From NCBI RefSeq assembly GCF_900091575.1, contig NZ_FMCR01000003.1, positions 434,001 through 498,000 on the forward strand: a DNA stretch of 64,000 bases, given 5' to 3'. The stretch is from Micromonospora saelicesensis. Its GTDB lineage: Bacteria > Actinomycetota > Actinomycetes > Mycobacteriales > Micromonosporaceae. The translations under genes were made by a program, and so were the position numbers. Of this stretch, positions 8,870 through 18,503 are shown piece by piece. Numbering within the stretch: the first letter of the stretch is position 1; the number at the start of each line of letters is the position of its first letter. Below the pieces are notes generated by a model. It did no database searches, had not been told where the DNA came from, and saw only the letters and a list, made by a program, of their open reading frames with translations.

Positions 8870-9265
8870 GTGAATGATCAGCAGACGTGGATCGACCGAA
8901 TCATCGAGGTGACCGGATGGTGCCACGATCCTGCGGGTGATGCCGGCTGGGAGCAGGTGGAGGCCGAGCTGGGGATCGTGCTGCCGTCGGACTTCAAAGA
9001 GCTGTGCCGGCTGTTCGTACCGGGGGCGTTCTACGCGTACCTGGACCTTCTCCGGCCGACCGACGACCACGCGCAGCCGTTGCATCGGACCTGGGCTTCT
9101 TGTCGCCAGTGGGCGGCCGGGCAAGAGTCCGCGCAGTTGTGGGCCCCCTACGACCTGTACGAGCCCGACAAGGGGCCGGGGCTGATCCAGTGGGGCAGCG
9201 ATCAGACCGAAGGGGAGCTAGTGGTCACCAGAGACGGAGTCGCGGTAGGACCCTCTGCCGGGTGA
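8870..9265 (+). pseudogene. SMI1/KNR4 (SUKH) family protein, 3' truncated
   Basis: The frame from a GTG (VNDQQTWIDRIIEVTGW) carries the N-terminal SUKH fold: WEQVEAELGIVLPSDFKELCRLFVPGAFYAYLDLLRP, and later PYDLYEPDKGPGLIQWGSDQTEGEL. In intact family members the chain continues after the GLIQWGS...ELFW region with a further 40-70 residues. Here the sequence becomes unrelated after GELVV and stops within 15 residues. SUKH proteins often serve as immunity proteins in toxin systems, though no toxin gene is adjacent. The loss coincides with truncation of the opposing I36 gene, pointing to one deletion. Confidence 0.7.
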
Positions 9266-9417
9266 TCCCAGTTGGGCCAGATGCAGAACGTGCCCTGCGG
9301 ACAGTTCCCCGGTTTCCAGGCCTCGTCTGATGCTTGCGAGGGTGCCGCCGAAGCGGCGGGGGCGGTGGCCAGCACGCCGGCGACGGACGCGGCGAGGGCG
9401 ATGGATTTCAACAGCAC
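9202..9417 (-). pseudogene. Peptidase inhibitor family I36 protein, 3' truncated
   Basis: The frame starts at a GTG with a clear signal peptide (MLLKSIALAASVAGVLATAPAASA, shown in parts: LLKSIALAAS, VAGVLATAPAASA). It then has the I36-type start NCPQGTFCIWPNWDHPAEGPT. After TPSLVTT the expected second half with its aromatic and disulfide residues is missing, and the frame ends in SSPSV. The 3' end overlaps the truncated SMI1/KNR4 gene by 64 bases, tail to tail. I read this as a gene cut by the same deletion; a short functional secreted peptide cannot be excluded. Confidence 0.6.
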
Positions 9418-9539
9418 GGTTCACCTATTTAGATAGATAACTGTGGATGGATGCCAAAAGGCTACCGGTGGAAATTTGCAGGGTCAAGAAATAGGGGCGA
9501 CGGCTTGTGCAATCGTCCGATCACTCGGTCGACACCGGC

Positions 9540-9617
9540 TCAAGCCGAGGCGCTGTCGCGGGCCACGTTGATGACGATCTTGCCGACCTGGCCGTTGACC
9601 GCCGTGTAGCGGTGGGG
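9540..9617 (-). pseudogene. C-terminal remnant of a zinc/quinone-type dehydrogenase
   Basis: Reading the minus strand from about 9617 to a TGA at 9540-9542 gives HRYTAVNGQVGKIVINVARDSASA. This matches the last beta-strand region of MDR-family dehydrogenases (HRxxxxGxxxGKIVIxV). Nothing upstream continues the family, so only about 25 codons remain. It is supporting evidence for rearrangement in the 9.2-9.6 kb region. Confidence 0.55.
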
Positions 9618-9789
9618 CCTCGGTGATCAAACTACGACGATCATCGCGGGCCGATCAGCCTCGGGCCTGCGTCGGATCGTCGCCCTGTCGGGCCGGGGAT
9701 AGGAAGAACGCCGATAACGGCGCCGATCTGTCGCAGGCTGGTGACGAGCGATCGGAAGGCGCTCGTGGCATCTAGGAAGAGAAATCAAC

Positions 9790-10791
<1,002 letters not shown>

Positions 10792-10816
10792 CTTCCGACA
10801 TCGACGGGATCTTCAC

Positions 10817-10843
10817 GGTGCCACCAGCAGTGCTGGTGGCACC
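10817..10843. promoter_or_regulatory. Perfect 13-bp dyad between reductase and regulator genes
   Basis: GGTGCCACCAGCA and TGCTGGTGGCACC flank a single base. The near-absent spacer makes an operator for a dimeric regulator as likely as a terminator. It lies 25 bases after the aldo/keto reductase stop and 22 bases before the regulator start, so either autoregulation or termination fits. Confidence 0.6.
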
Positions 10844-10864
10844 GCGATCCGGGAAGGGCAGTCA

Positions 10865-11707
10865 GTGGCACGAAACGAACTCGGCGACTTCCTGCGGGCT
10901 CGCCGACAGGCACTTCGCCCGGCTGACGTCGGGCTCCCTCCACGCGGGCGGCGCCGCACCCCCGGCCTACGCCGTGAGGAAGTCGCGCTCCTGGCAAATG
11001 TTTCCGTCGACTACTACGAACGACTCGAGCAGTCGCGCAACACCAACCCCTCGCAGGCTCTACTCGGCAGCCTGGCCCGGGCGCTGCGACTCTCCGTCGA
11101 CGAACGAGACTACCTCTACCGCCTAGCCGGACATCCCGTGCCGACGACCTCCACCGTCAGCGGGTACGTCGACCCCGCGATGATGTTCCTCCTCGACGCA
11201 CTCACCACGGTGCCCGCACACGTCATTGACGACCGCACCACCATCCTCGCCCAGAACGCCCTCAGTCGCGCGTTGCTGGGCTCCTGGACCGACGGCGGTG
11301 ACCGGCACTCGAACGTGACCTGGCGCTGGTTCACCCACCCCGAATCCCGTGCGCTCAATGTGCCGGAGGAGCACGAGGCGATCGGCCGCGGATACGTCGC
11401 CGACCTACGCGCAGCCGTCGCCCGCAGCGGCCACGACCCCGTGTCCGAACAACTGATCGCCGATCTCACCACCGTGAGCCCGGAATTCGCCCAGTACTGG
11501 TCCGACATGCAGGTCGCCGCGCTACAGACCACCCGCAAAATCCTCGTCCATCCGCAAGTCGGACGGCTGGACGTACAGTGCGACTTCGTTCTCAGCACCA
11601 CCACTGGTCAGCGCCTGGTCATCTTCCGGCCTCAACCCGGCACGGCCACCGCCGACAACTTCGACTTTCTGCGGGCCCTCGGCGAACAATCCTTCGACCG
11701 CTCCTGA
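10865..11707 (+). CDS. XRE family regulator, MmyB-like ligand domain
   Basis: The protein is 280 aa from a GTG preceded by GGGAAGGG. The N-terminal Xre-type helix-turn-helix includes GRRRTPGLRREEVALLANVS and YYERLEQSRNTNPS, the form typical of this actinobacterial family. The C-terminal MmyB-like domain (about residues 100-280) is PAS-like and in relatives binds a fatty acid; signatures are VDPAMMFLLDAL, ILAQNALSRALL and HPQVGRLDVQCDFVL. It probably regulates the neighbouring aldo/keto reductase or its own gene, as such pairs are common (inference). Confidence 0.9.
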   Translation: MARNELGDFLRARRQALRPADVGLPPRGRRRTPGLRREEVALLANVSVDYYERLEQSRNTNPSQALLGSLARALRLSVDERDYLYRLAGHPVPTTSTVSGYVDPAMMFLLDALTTVPAHVIDDRTTILAQNALSRALLGSWTDGGDRHSNVTWRWFTHPESRALNVPEEHEAIGRGYVADLRAAVARSGHDPVSEQLIADLTTVSPEFAQYWSDMQVAALQTTRKILVHPQVGRLDVQCDFVLSTTTGQRLVIFRPQPGTATADNFDFLRALGEQSFDRS

Positions 11708-11725
11708 GTCGCTACGCCAATTCCG

Positions 11726-12670
11726 TCACTGTGCTGCCGCGGCCGGCTCCTGGGCGGCGTCTGCTCCCCAACTGGCCAGCAGCCGCAGCGCCTCTTCCGA
11801 GATCGACCCGGGCTCGGCGTGGTAGGTGCTCAGCAACTGCTCCGGATCACCCGGGAGCGCGAGTGTCTCGTAGCGAAGGGTCAGCTCACCCACGAGTGGG
11901 TGTGACAGGCGCATGACGCCGTGCGTCTTCTTCTTGACGTCGTGGGTGGCCCACAACCTGCGGAAGTCCTCGCTCTTCAAGGACAGTTCGCCGATCAGAG
12001 ACGCCAGCGACGGGTCGTCCGTGTGCAGGCCGGCGCCCAGCCGTAGTTGCCCCACCACGTCGTACGCCTTGGCTTCCCAGTCAGGGAACAACTTTCGGGA
12101 CGCCGGGTCGAGGAACGTGATCCTGGCCCAGTTCCGGTCCGATGAGGTACGGGCCGCCCAGTCACCGAAGAGGGCGGAGGCGGTCTGGTTCCAGGCCAAC
12201 ACATCAGTGCGAGGGCCCCACACGTACGCTGGCACGCCTTCCAGCGCGGCGAGCAGGTCTCGAATCTCGGGCCGCACCTGTTGGTGCGGCGGCCTGAGTC
12301 GGCGCTGATGCCGCTTGGGCTGGGCCAGGCGCACCAGATGGGCGTGCTCGGCTTCGGAGAGTTCGAGCACGCGGGAGATCGCGTCCAGCACCTCACGCGA
12401 GACATTGCGGGCGTTGCCCTGCTCGAATCGCGTGTAGTACGCCGCGGAGACCCCGGCGAGTTGCGCGAGTTCCTCTCGGCGCAGACCCGGGACGCGGCGC
12501 CGTCGGCTGTAGTCGGTCAGCCCAACATCGGCCGGTTTGCGGCGGGCCCTGCGGGTGCGCAGAAACTCGCTCAGCTCCGCGCGGGGGTCGAGCCCCTCCC
12601 GCGGGTCCGGTTCGGCATCCGGGTCCGAGGTGGCTGGGAAATCGGTCTGAGTGGCGTGGCGAGCTGCCAT
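11726..12670 (-). CDS. XRE family regulator, MmyB-like ligand domain (second copy)
   Basis: The protein is 314 aa, with about 30 extra acidic residues (FPATSDPDAEPDPREGLDP) before the helix-turn-helix. The DNA-binding domain includes RRRRVPGLRREELAQLAGVSAAYYTRFEQG. The MmyB-like domain carries VPAYVWGPRTDVLAWNQTASALFGDW, FLDPASRKLFPDWE and SHPLVGELTLRYETL. It is a paralogue of the 10865-11707 gene and convergent with it, and is divergent from the MFS exporter gene 214 bases away. That layout suggests it controls the exporter (inference). Confidence 0.9.
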   Translation of the reverse strand: MAARHATQTDFPATSDPDAEPDPREGLDPRAELSEFLRTRRARRKPADVGLTDYSRRRRVPGLRREELAQLAGVSAAYYTRFEQGNARNVSREVLDAISRVLELSEAEHAHLVRLAQPKRHQRRLRPPHQQVRPEIRDLLAALEGVPAYVWGPRTDVLAWNQTASALFGDWAARTSSDRNWARITFLDPASRKLFPDWEAKAYDVVGQLRLGAGLHTDDPSLASLIGELSLKSEDFRRLWATHDVKKKTHGVMRLSHPLVGELTLRYETLALPGDPEQLLSTYHAEPGSISEEALRLLASWGADAAQEPAAAAQ

Positions 12671-12884
12671 ATCTCGATTGTCCCACGCAGTTTGCGCCTC
12701 AACCTGTCCCTGTCAGTGGTAGCCACACGAGACGTAGACCAAGCAGGTGGCTGGCTAGTGCCGCGCGCCTGAAGCACGCTCGATGTGTCCTGAGGAAACG
12801 GCTTGCAAGCCCATCCGCTCCACGCCGGCTTTCCGTCATCAATCCACCCGGCTGGGCTCCCTGCCCTATTTGTGAAAGAGCACC

Positions 12885-14084
12885 ATGACCATCACCGCAT
12901 TCACGGGCCCGAGTCCGACGACCGCGCGGCCGGGCCGCCTTCCGGGAAAAGCATTGTTCGGCCTTTTCCTGGCCGGGTTTATCAGCATCCTCACGGAATG
13001 CCTTCCGGCGGGCCTCCTGCCGGAAATGAGCCGCACGCTGAACACGGGCGTCTCGGTCACCGGTCAGACGGTCACGATCTACGCGCTCGCCACAGCGCTC
13101 GGCGCCATCCCCCTCGCGTGGGCGACGGCCAGCTGGCCGCGCAAACACGTCCTGCAACTTGCCCTGGTCGTGGTCGCCCTCACCAACGCGCTCACCGCGC
13201 TGTCCGAGAACTACACGCTGACGATGGTGCTGCGCTTCGTCGCCGGCCTGGGAACCGGACTCATCTGGCCTCTTCTCGGCGGCTACGCCGCCCGACTCGC
13301 GCCAGAGGGACGACAAGGCCGCGCCATCGCCATCGCCCTGGCCGGAACCCCGATCGGACTGGCCTTGGGCATCCCACTGGGGACCTGGCTCAGCAGCCTC
13401 GGGGGCTGGCAACTCGCCTTCTACGCCTCTGCTGCCGTGACCGTCATGACCATGGCCTGGGTCCTGGTGGCCGTTCCGAACCTGCCCGGGCAACCGGTAG
13501 ACGCTCGTTTCAGGATCTCGCAGGTCCTGGTTGTGCCCGGACTGCGGCCCATTCTGTTCGCGTTGGCCACGTACATGATCGCTCACAACCTTCTCTACAC
13601 GTACATCACCGACCTCCTGCTTCATCTGGGAATGGCCGACCAGACCGGCTGGGTGCTGTTCGCCTTCGGAGTCACCTCCGTGCTCAGCGTTCTCGTAGTC
13701 GGAACCCACATCGACCGACACCTGCGCAAGCTTGCCGTGAGCAGCACCCTGCTCTTCGGGGCCAGCGTGCTCGTCCTGGGCATGGTCGCGGACGCACCGG
13801 TGCTGGTCTACATTGCCGTCGCCGCATGGGGCTTCGCGTTCGGCAGTTCCCCGAGCCTGTTCGTGGGCGCCACGATCAACGCCGCCGGAGAAGCCGCCAA
13901 CGTCGCTCAGTCGATCACCATCACGGTCTTCTCGGCTTCTATCGCCACCGGAGGTTTCATCGGCGGCCTCCTGCTCGCCGGACTGGGCACCGCCTCGATC
14001 ACCTGGGCGGCACTCATCCTCCTGATCGTCGCGGCCGTAACTGTCATCGGCGGCAAGAAGCACGCGTTCCCCAGGAATGGCTGA
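12885..14084 (+). CDS. MFS transporter, DHA1 drug/arabinose-efflux type
   Basis: The protein is 399 aa with about 12 membrane segments, the normal size for the DHA1 exporter group. The N-terminal half has LPGKALFGLFLAGFISILTECLPAGLLPEM, here quoted in parts: GLFLAGFISI and ECLPAGLLPEM. It continues with the ALGAIPLAWATASWPRK loop, LRFVAGLGTGLIWPLLGGYAARL and IGLALGIPLGTWL. The ATG follows GAAAGAGCACC. It probably exports a small drug-like or sugar molecule across the cytoplasmic membrane. It is divergent from an MmyB-type regulator, the likely local controller. Confidence 0.92.
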   Translation: MTITAFTGPSPTTARPGRLPGKALFGLFLAGFISILTECLPAGLLPEMSRTLNTGVSVTGQTVTIYALATALGAIPLAWATASWPRKHVLQLALVVVALTNALTALSENYTLTMVLRFVAGLGTGLIWPLLGGYAARLAPEGRQGRAIAIALAGTPIGLALGIPLGTWLSSLGGWQLAFYASAAVTVMTMAWVLVAVPNLPGQPVDARFRISQVLVVPGLRPILFALATYMIAHNLLYTYITDLLLHLGMADQTGWVLFAFGVTSVLSVLVVGTHIDRHLRKLAVSSTLLFGASVLVLGMVADAPVLVYIAVAAWGFAFGSSPSLFVGATINAAGEAANVAQSITITVFSASIATGGFIGGLLLAGLGTASITWAALILLIVAAVTVIGGKKHAFPRNG

Positions 14085-14138
14085 AGCCGGGCGGCAGCGG
14101 CGGCGAGTAACCGTGTTCGAGCCCCAGCTGGCATCGCG

Positions 14139-14321
14139 ATGCTCGACCTGGTCGACATGCTGGCACGGGAGTACGAGGCGATGGACCCCGGCGACGAGCG
14201 CTTCCCTGGTCTCGCGTACGCGCTCCGAGTGCTCGTGCAGTCGTACAACGAGCACCCCGACTACCGCAAGGAGTGGCGTCCCCAGCTTCCCAGCACGCGC
14301 CCGGGAGCGGTCAGCGGTTGA
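14139..14321 (+). CDS. Small protein resembling the C-terminus of DUF6221
   Basis: The frame codes for 60 aa: MLDLVDMLAREYEAMDPGDE, then YALRVLVQSYNEHPDYRKEWRP. The ending HPDYRKEWRP resembles the last residues of actinobacterial DUF6221 proteins, which are normally about 100 aa. It may therefore be a 5'-truncated copy joined just behind the MFS gene. The reading frame is open right back to the MFS stop codon, without a good upstream start. Its 3' end overlaps the PAS-GAF gene by 11 bases. Confidence 0.4.
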   Translation: MLDLVDMLAREYEAMDPGDERFPGLAYALRVLVQSYNEHPDYRKEWRPQLPSTRPGAVSG

Positions 14322-15606
14322 GGTAGGCGGCCAGGCCGCCGAGTTCCTCGCTGGCGATGAACACCGACCGCACGTTGAGGATGGCCTCCTCGACGTGAGC
14401 GGGGCAGCCCCACGCCGCGTCACCCCACGAATCGGCGATCTTGACCTCGGCTGGCGCGGTGCACCCGGCGGCGCCGCCGAGCTGGCAGTGCTCGGGGTGC
14501 GGCGTGGCGGCCTGTGCGGCCGCGGCGGCACGCATCTGGCTGGCGAGTTCCGCGGCGGCGGTGGCGCGCTGCTCGGCCTCGGCGCGCAGTTCCCGCTCCA
14601 CGCGCAGCACCTTGGCCAGTTCGTCGTTGGCCGACTTGGCGCGTGCCTCGGCGGCAAGCTTCGCCTGCTCGATGTGGTGGCGTTCGATGGCCAGGGCTGC
14701 GGTGCCGGCGAAGAGCCGGGTGAGGGCGAGGTCGGTGTCCTGCGGGACGCGCGGGGTGCGGTGGTACATCGCGAAGGTGCCCAACAGGCCGCCGTCGCGG
14801 GCCAGGATCGGCGTGGACCAGCAGGCCGCCAATCCAGCCTGGTCGGCCAGGTCCCGGAAGTCGTCCCAGAACGGGTCGGTGGCGATGTCGGTGACGATGA
14901 CTGGTTCCCGCCGGTGGGCGGCGGTGCCGCACGAGCCGACACCTTCGCCGGTCGCGATGCCGTCGATGGCCTGGTTGTAGAAGTCGGGCAGGCTCGGCGC
15001 GGCGCCGTGGCGCAGGTGCCGGGCGTCGGGATCGGCGAGCAGGACGGAGACGAGCACCTCCTGCGGTGCGAGGTTCTCGATACAGCGGGCCATCCCGTCG
15101 AGCACCTCGGCCAGGGGTGCCTGACGGGCGATCTGCTCCAGCAGGGCACGGTGTTCGGCCATCAGCCGTTGGGCATGCTTGACCTGTGTGGTCTCCACGC
15201 CGAGCACACGGATCCCGGTCACGGTGCCGTCGGCGTCCCGACGCGGCTCGTAGGTGAAGTCGAAGAACGACTCCCGCGCCTGCGGGCCACCGCCCAGCAC
15301 GACCCGGACGTCACGGCCGGTGTGCGGCTCACCCGTGCGGAAGACCTGGTCCAGGAGCGCGATGAATCCCTGACCGGCCAGTTCGGGCATCAGCTCGGCG
15401 ATCGCCACCCCGACCCGGGCCCGCTCTTCGCCGATGGTGGCGAAGAACGCCGGATTCGCCGTCTCCACCAGGTGCGATGGCCCCGCCAGAGACGCGAAGA
15501 CGGCGATGGACTGCCCGAACAACGCCCGCAGGTCCTCCTCCGCTGCCTGCTCGGCATCCGCCGAACCCGCAACAGCAGTAGACCGTTGGCCTGGTACGGC
15601 GGTCAT
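14311..15606 (-). CDS. PAS-GAF sensor protein without an output domain
   Basis: From the ATG at MTAVPGQRST the protein is 431 aa. A PAS domain (about 35-150) has FASLAGPSHLVETANPAFFA, DQVFRTGEPHTG and FFDFTYEPRRDADG. A short coiled linker leads to a GAF domain (about 165-310) with VLVSVLLADP, GEGVGSCGTAAHRREPVIV and LAACWSTPILARDGGLLGTFAMY. A long coiled coil (IEQAKLAAEARAKSANDELA onward, about 70 residues) and a Cys-containing tail (HCQLGGAAGC) follow. No histidine-kinase, PP2C, GGDEF or ANTAR domain is visible. The GAF motif GSCGTA is typical of actinobacterial signal proteins. It may act as a partner of a separate output protein. Confidence 0.85.
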   Translation of the reverse strand: MTAVPGQRSTAVAGSADAEQAAEEDLRALFGQSIAVFASLAGPSHLVETANPAFFATIGEERARVGVAIAELMPELAGQGFIALLDQVFRTGEPHTGRDVRVVLGGGPQARESFFDFTYEPRRDADGTVTGIRVLGVETTQVKHAQRLMAEHRALLEQIARQAPLAEVLDGMARCIENLAPQEVLVSVLLADPDARHLRHGAAPSLPDFYNQAIDGIATGEGVGSCGTAAHRREPVIVTDIATDPFWDDFRDLADQAGLAACWSTPILARDGGLLGTFAMYHRTPRVPQDTDLALTRLFAGTAALAIERHHIEQAKLAAEARAKSANDELAKVLRVERELRAEAEQRATAAAELASQMRAAAAAQAATPHPEHCQLGGAAGCTAPAEVKIADSWGDAAWGCPAHVEEAILNVRSVFIASEELGGLAAYLNR

Positions 15607-15798
15607 GGTGTGGGTTCGCCTCTCGTCTGCGGATACGGGCAACGACCGACGGTGCCACCCGTCGGTGCGGGTGGCCGCGGTGCGGCGGAGTTGGTTGGGG
15701 CCACCGCCGGTGCAGCGTACCCATGTGCCCGACATTCAGGTCTTACCCACCAACCACGCACTGCAACCTGTCGCCCGAACAGCGCGTCGCCCGGGGGT

Positions 15799-16215
15799 TC
15801 AGATCCGCTGTTCCCACCAGGGATCGCCGGGGTCGGCCCAGGGGTTGGCCAGGGTTCGACTGAGGAACAGATCATCGGCCGCACTGACGACCCGCCGCAG
15901 CTCCCGCGCCGTTTTTCCAGTCAGCGATCGCAGGGCGATGTCCAGCACCTCCCGATCCCGATAGTCCGAGGTGCAACCGCAGGGGCACCCGCCAAAATCG
16001 TCCAGCAGGTCACGGGCAGGGCCTCGCACCTTGTCGGTCCAGCCCCGAAGTGCGCGGCCGACATCACCGGGATGCAAGCGGTTGTTGTGGCGCTCCAGCC
16101 GAACGACGTCGGCGACGGCCTTGCTGGAAATGCCGTGAAAGTGTGCACGGGATTCGTGCACCTGTCGACGACTGGGTTTGGCGGCGCGTAGCGCCCCAGG
16201 TCGCCTACGCGGCAC
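15799..16215 (-). CDS. Hypothetical small basic protein
   Basis: The protein is 138 aa, basic and soluble, with a central CPCGC motif and a C-terminal stretch ARELRRVVSAADDLFLSRTL ending in PWADPGDPWWEQRI. Similar small proteins with a PWW(E/H)RRI ending occur in actinomycetes, from memory. The cysteine cluster could bind metal. I do not know its role. The start is uncertain; the ATG used gives an Arg-rich N-terminus and a later start is possible. Confidence 0.6.
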   Translation of the reverse strand: MPRRRPGALRAAKPSRRQVHESRAHFHGISSKAVADVVRLERHNNRLHPGDVGRALRGWTDKVRGPARDLLDDFGGCPCGCTSDYRDREVLDIALRSLTGKTARELRRVVSAADDLFLSRTLANPWADPGDPWWEQRI

Positions 16216-16323
16216 GGTCCCTTCGCTGTGCGGTCATGCCGGGAAGTATGCCAGAGGGGACGACGATGGTCCGTGGCCAGACAACGCCTCGACGGCACGC
16301 GCGGTTCCTGCGACGGCCGACAA

Positions 16324-16827
16324 TCAACCCTGAAGCGCCGCAGTCAGCAGTTCGTACGTGGCGTCGTCGAAGGCGACCAGGCGAACACGCTCAACCCTTG
16401 TCGGCGTTGCTCTGATGGTCGAGATTGCGATCTTCGCTGCCTGGTCGGCCGGGAATCCGTACACGCCAGTGGCGATGGCGGGGAAGGCGACGCTGCGAGC
16501 GCCAATCTCATCGGCAACCTCAAGGCTGCGCCGATAGCACGACGCCAGGACGTCAGCCTCGCCGTGGCCGCCGCCTTCCCAGACCGGGCCAACGGTGTGG
16601 ATGACGTGACGGATTGGTGGGTCCAGGTCAAAAGCTGGCGTGGCAACCGCATCGCCGGGATCACACGGAGCGAGCGCTGCCCCCGCCTGGGCCAGGCGAG
16701 GCCCCGCCGCACGGTGAATCGCCCCGTCGACACCGCCGCCGCCCAACAGCGACTCGTTCGCCGCGGTCACGACGGCGTCGACGTCCTCGCTGGTGATGTC
16801 GCCACGAACAACTTCGACCACAGGCAT
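16324..16827 (-). CDS. Macrodomain protein (ADP-ribose/O-acetyl-ADP-ribose hydrolase type)
   Basis: The ATG at [10 protein letters not shown] gives 167 aa, a stand-alone macrodomain of normal size. Motifs are the start [20 protein letters not shown], the phosphate-binding [14 protein letters not shown], the [10 protein letters not shown] strand, and [13 protein letters not shown], which closes over the distal ribose. These match the MacroD/YmdB branch that removes ADP-ribose from proteins or deacetylates O-acetyl-ADP-ribose. No ADP-ribosyltransferase or sirtuin gene is adjacent, so its partner is unknown. Confidence 0.92.
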   Translation of the reverse strand: MPVVEVVRGDITSEDVDAVVTAANESLLGGGGVDGAIHRAAGPRLAQAGAALAPCDPGDAVATPAFDLDPPIRHVIHTVGPVWEGGGHGEADVLASCYRRSLEVADEIGARSVAFPAIATGVYGFPADQAAKIAISTIRATPTRVERVRLVAFDDATYELLTAALQG

Positions 16828-16952
16828 GGCTCGATGATGCCACCAGCCGGTCAGCCCCACCCGTCGTCCCGGCACACCGCCCCCGCTTGCCAGAAGAGTG
16901 GTCAGGTGGTGCCGGGCCGCGACGGGGGCCTACGGTGCTGCGGTTTCGGAGG

Positions 16953-17816
16953 TCAGATCAGGGCTGCGGCGAGGGCGCGGAACGCGTCGGCGGGGAACGC
17001 CGTGTCGTCGCCGCCGTTGAGCACCTGGATCGCCACTTCGTCGGCACCGGCCTGGTAGTGCTTCTCCAACCCGGCCACCACCTTCTCGACGCTGCCCCAG
17101 GGGATCAGGGCGTCGACGAGGCGGTCACTGCCGCCGTCGGCGAAGTCCTCGTCGGTCCAGCCGAATCGCCGCAGGTTGTTGGTGTAGTTCGGCAGTGCGA
17201 GGTACCCGCTCGTGTACTGGCGGGCGGTGGCGCGCGCGGTGGTGGGGTCCGCGTCGAGGACCACAGCGACCTCGGGGGCGAGCAGCCGGTCGGGTCCGAT
17301 TGCCGCCCGGGCTTCGGCGGTGTGCTCGGCAGGGACGAAGTACGGGTGCGCACCGGTCGAGCGGTCGCGGGAGAGTTCGAGCATCCGCGGGCCCAGTGCG
17401 GCCAGGATGCGCCGCTCGGGCGGAAGCCCGGCCGCGTCGAGGCCGTCGAGGTACTGCACCATCCGTGAGTACGGCTTGCGATAGTCGGTGCCACCGCTTT
17501 CCACCACCACCGCGTGGCTGGCGCCGAGACCGAGCAGGAACCGGCCGGGATGCGCCTGCTCCGCGTCCTTGGCGAACGCCGCCGCCTCGGGCGGCGACGA
17601 GTGCCAGATGCTCAGGATGCCGGTCGCGACCCCGATGCGGGTGGTCCCGTCCAGGATCTCCCGGAAGCGGGGGGCGACGTTCTCGCCGAAACCACCGGAG
17701 AACCAGATTCGTGAGTAGCCGAGGTCCTCCAACTCGGTTGCGGCGTCGATGGCCGCGCCCTGGCTCTCGCTAGCAAGGAAGAACGGTTGCCATACGCTGA
17801 CGAGTCGTTGTGCCAT
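16953..17816 (-). CDS. LLM class F420-dependent oxidoreductase
   Basis: The protein is 287 aa in the bacterial luciferase-like fold. Family signatures are AATELEDLGYSRIWFSGGFGENVAP, shown in parts: ELEDLGYSRIWFSGG; also RIGVATGILSIWHSSP, HPGRFLLGLGASH, and PERRILAALGPRMLELSRDR. These match the actinobacterial F420 TIGR03620-type group. It would use reduced or oxidised F420 on an unknown substrate in the cytosol. It is divergent from a small membrane protein gene, with 134 bases between them. Confidence 0.9.
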   Translation of the reverse strand: MAQRLVSVWQPFFLASESQGAAIDAATELEDLGYSRIWFSGGFGENVAPRFREILDGTTRIGVATGILSIWHSSPPEAAAFAKDAEQAHPGRFLLGLGASHAVVVESGGTDYRKPYSRMVQYLDGLDAAGLPPERRILAALGPRMLELSRDRSTGAHPYFVPAEHTAEARAAIGPDRLLAPEVAVVLDADPTTARATARQYTSGYLALPNYTNNLRRFGWTDEDFADGGSDRLVDALIPWGSVEKVVAGLEKHYQAGADEVAIQVLNGGDDTAFPADAFRALAAALI

Positions 17817-17950
17817 ATCGCAACCCTACGACCGATCGGCCGCTGACCGCGTCAGCTTGCGCTCCCCAAGCCCGATGTGAACGGGTCGACAGGGCCGCCG
17901 GCAGAGTCGGTGGTGTCAAAACCCGAGCCAATCCACGATAGCCTCGCGGC

Positions 17951-18502
17951 ATGGGTTCAACCTGGTCGATGACCCAGCGTCTCAGCCTGATGTGGATATC
18001 GACGGTGCTCCTGCTTGTGCTGTTTGCGCACGGACTGCGTTTCGAGTACCTGCCGATCGAGGCACTCACCGGCAGCGTCTGGGCGACCCTCCTCGGCACG
18101 GGGGCAATCCTGTCGAGCAGGTTGGCCAGGCGGGGGCACGGCAAGAGTGCCACTGTGCTGCTGTGCCTGGCGGCCCTGATTGCCTGCGATGTGGCGGTCG
18201 TCGTCGATAGTGCGTTGATCTACGACGGGGCCGGTTATTGGACGCTCAACGGTGGTGTCGGCCTGCCGTACTCATACGCGCCGTTGTGGTATCCGGCCTC
18301 GCTGCTGCCGTGGTTCGATGTCTTCGGCATCGACCAGGCGGTCATCACGGCGGGCGATGTCGAGTGGCAGGCGGAGCACGTCGCTCCTGTGGCCGTGGTG
18401 CTGACCATCGCGTCGGCCCTCTTCATCGCCGTCGCGGCGAGGGCGCTGTTCGGGGGTTGGCAGGCCAGCCCGCAGCGTCGGCTGGTGCGCACCGGTCCCT
18501 AA
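17951..18502 (+). CDS. Hypothetical four-segment membrane protein
   Basis: The protein is 183 aa with four clear hydrophobic segments: near residues 10-28 (LSLMWISTVLLLVLFAHGL), 37-55, 68-88 and 143-165. An extracytoplasmic loop has many aromatic residues (DGAGYWTLNGGVGLPYSYAPLWYPA). I do not recognise the family. The ATG lies at GCGGCATG without a good ribosome-binding site. Its stop is one base before the convergent DUF6000-like gene. Confidence 0.7.
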   Translation: MGSTWSMTQRLSLMWISTVLLLVLFAHGLRFEYLPIEALTGSVWATLLGTGAILSSRLARRGHGKSATVLLCLAALIACDVAVVVDSALIYDGAGYWTLNGGVGLPYSYAPLWYPASLLPWFDVFGIDQAVITAGDVEWQAEHVAPVAVVLTIASALFIAVAARALFGGWQASPQRRLVRTGP

Positions 18503-18503
18503 C

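Noticed and set aside
12699..15149. 816-codon open frame on the minus strand
   Set aside because: It runs antisense through the MFS exporter and in another frame of the PAS-GAF gene. The product is Arg/Gly/Glu-rich without domains, while the overlapped genes have clear families.
14077..16191. 704-codon open frame on the plus strand
   Set aside because: Antisense to the PAS-GAF gene and the small gene after it. No domain or signal is visible.
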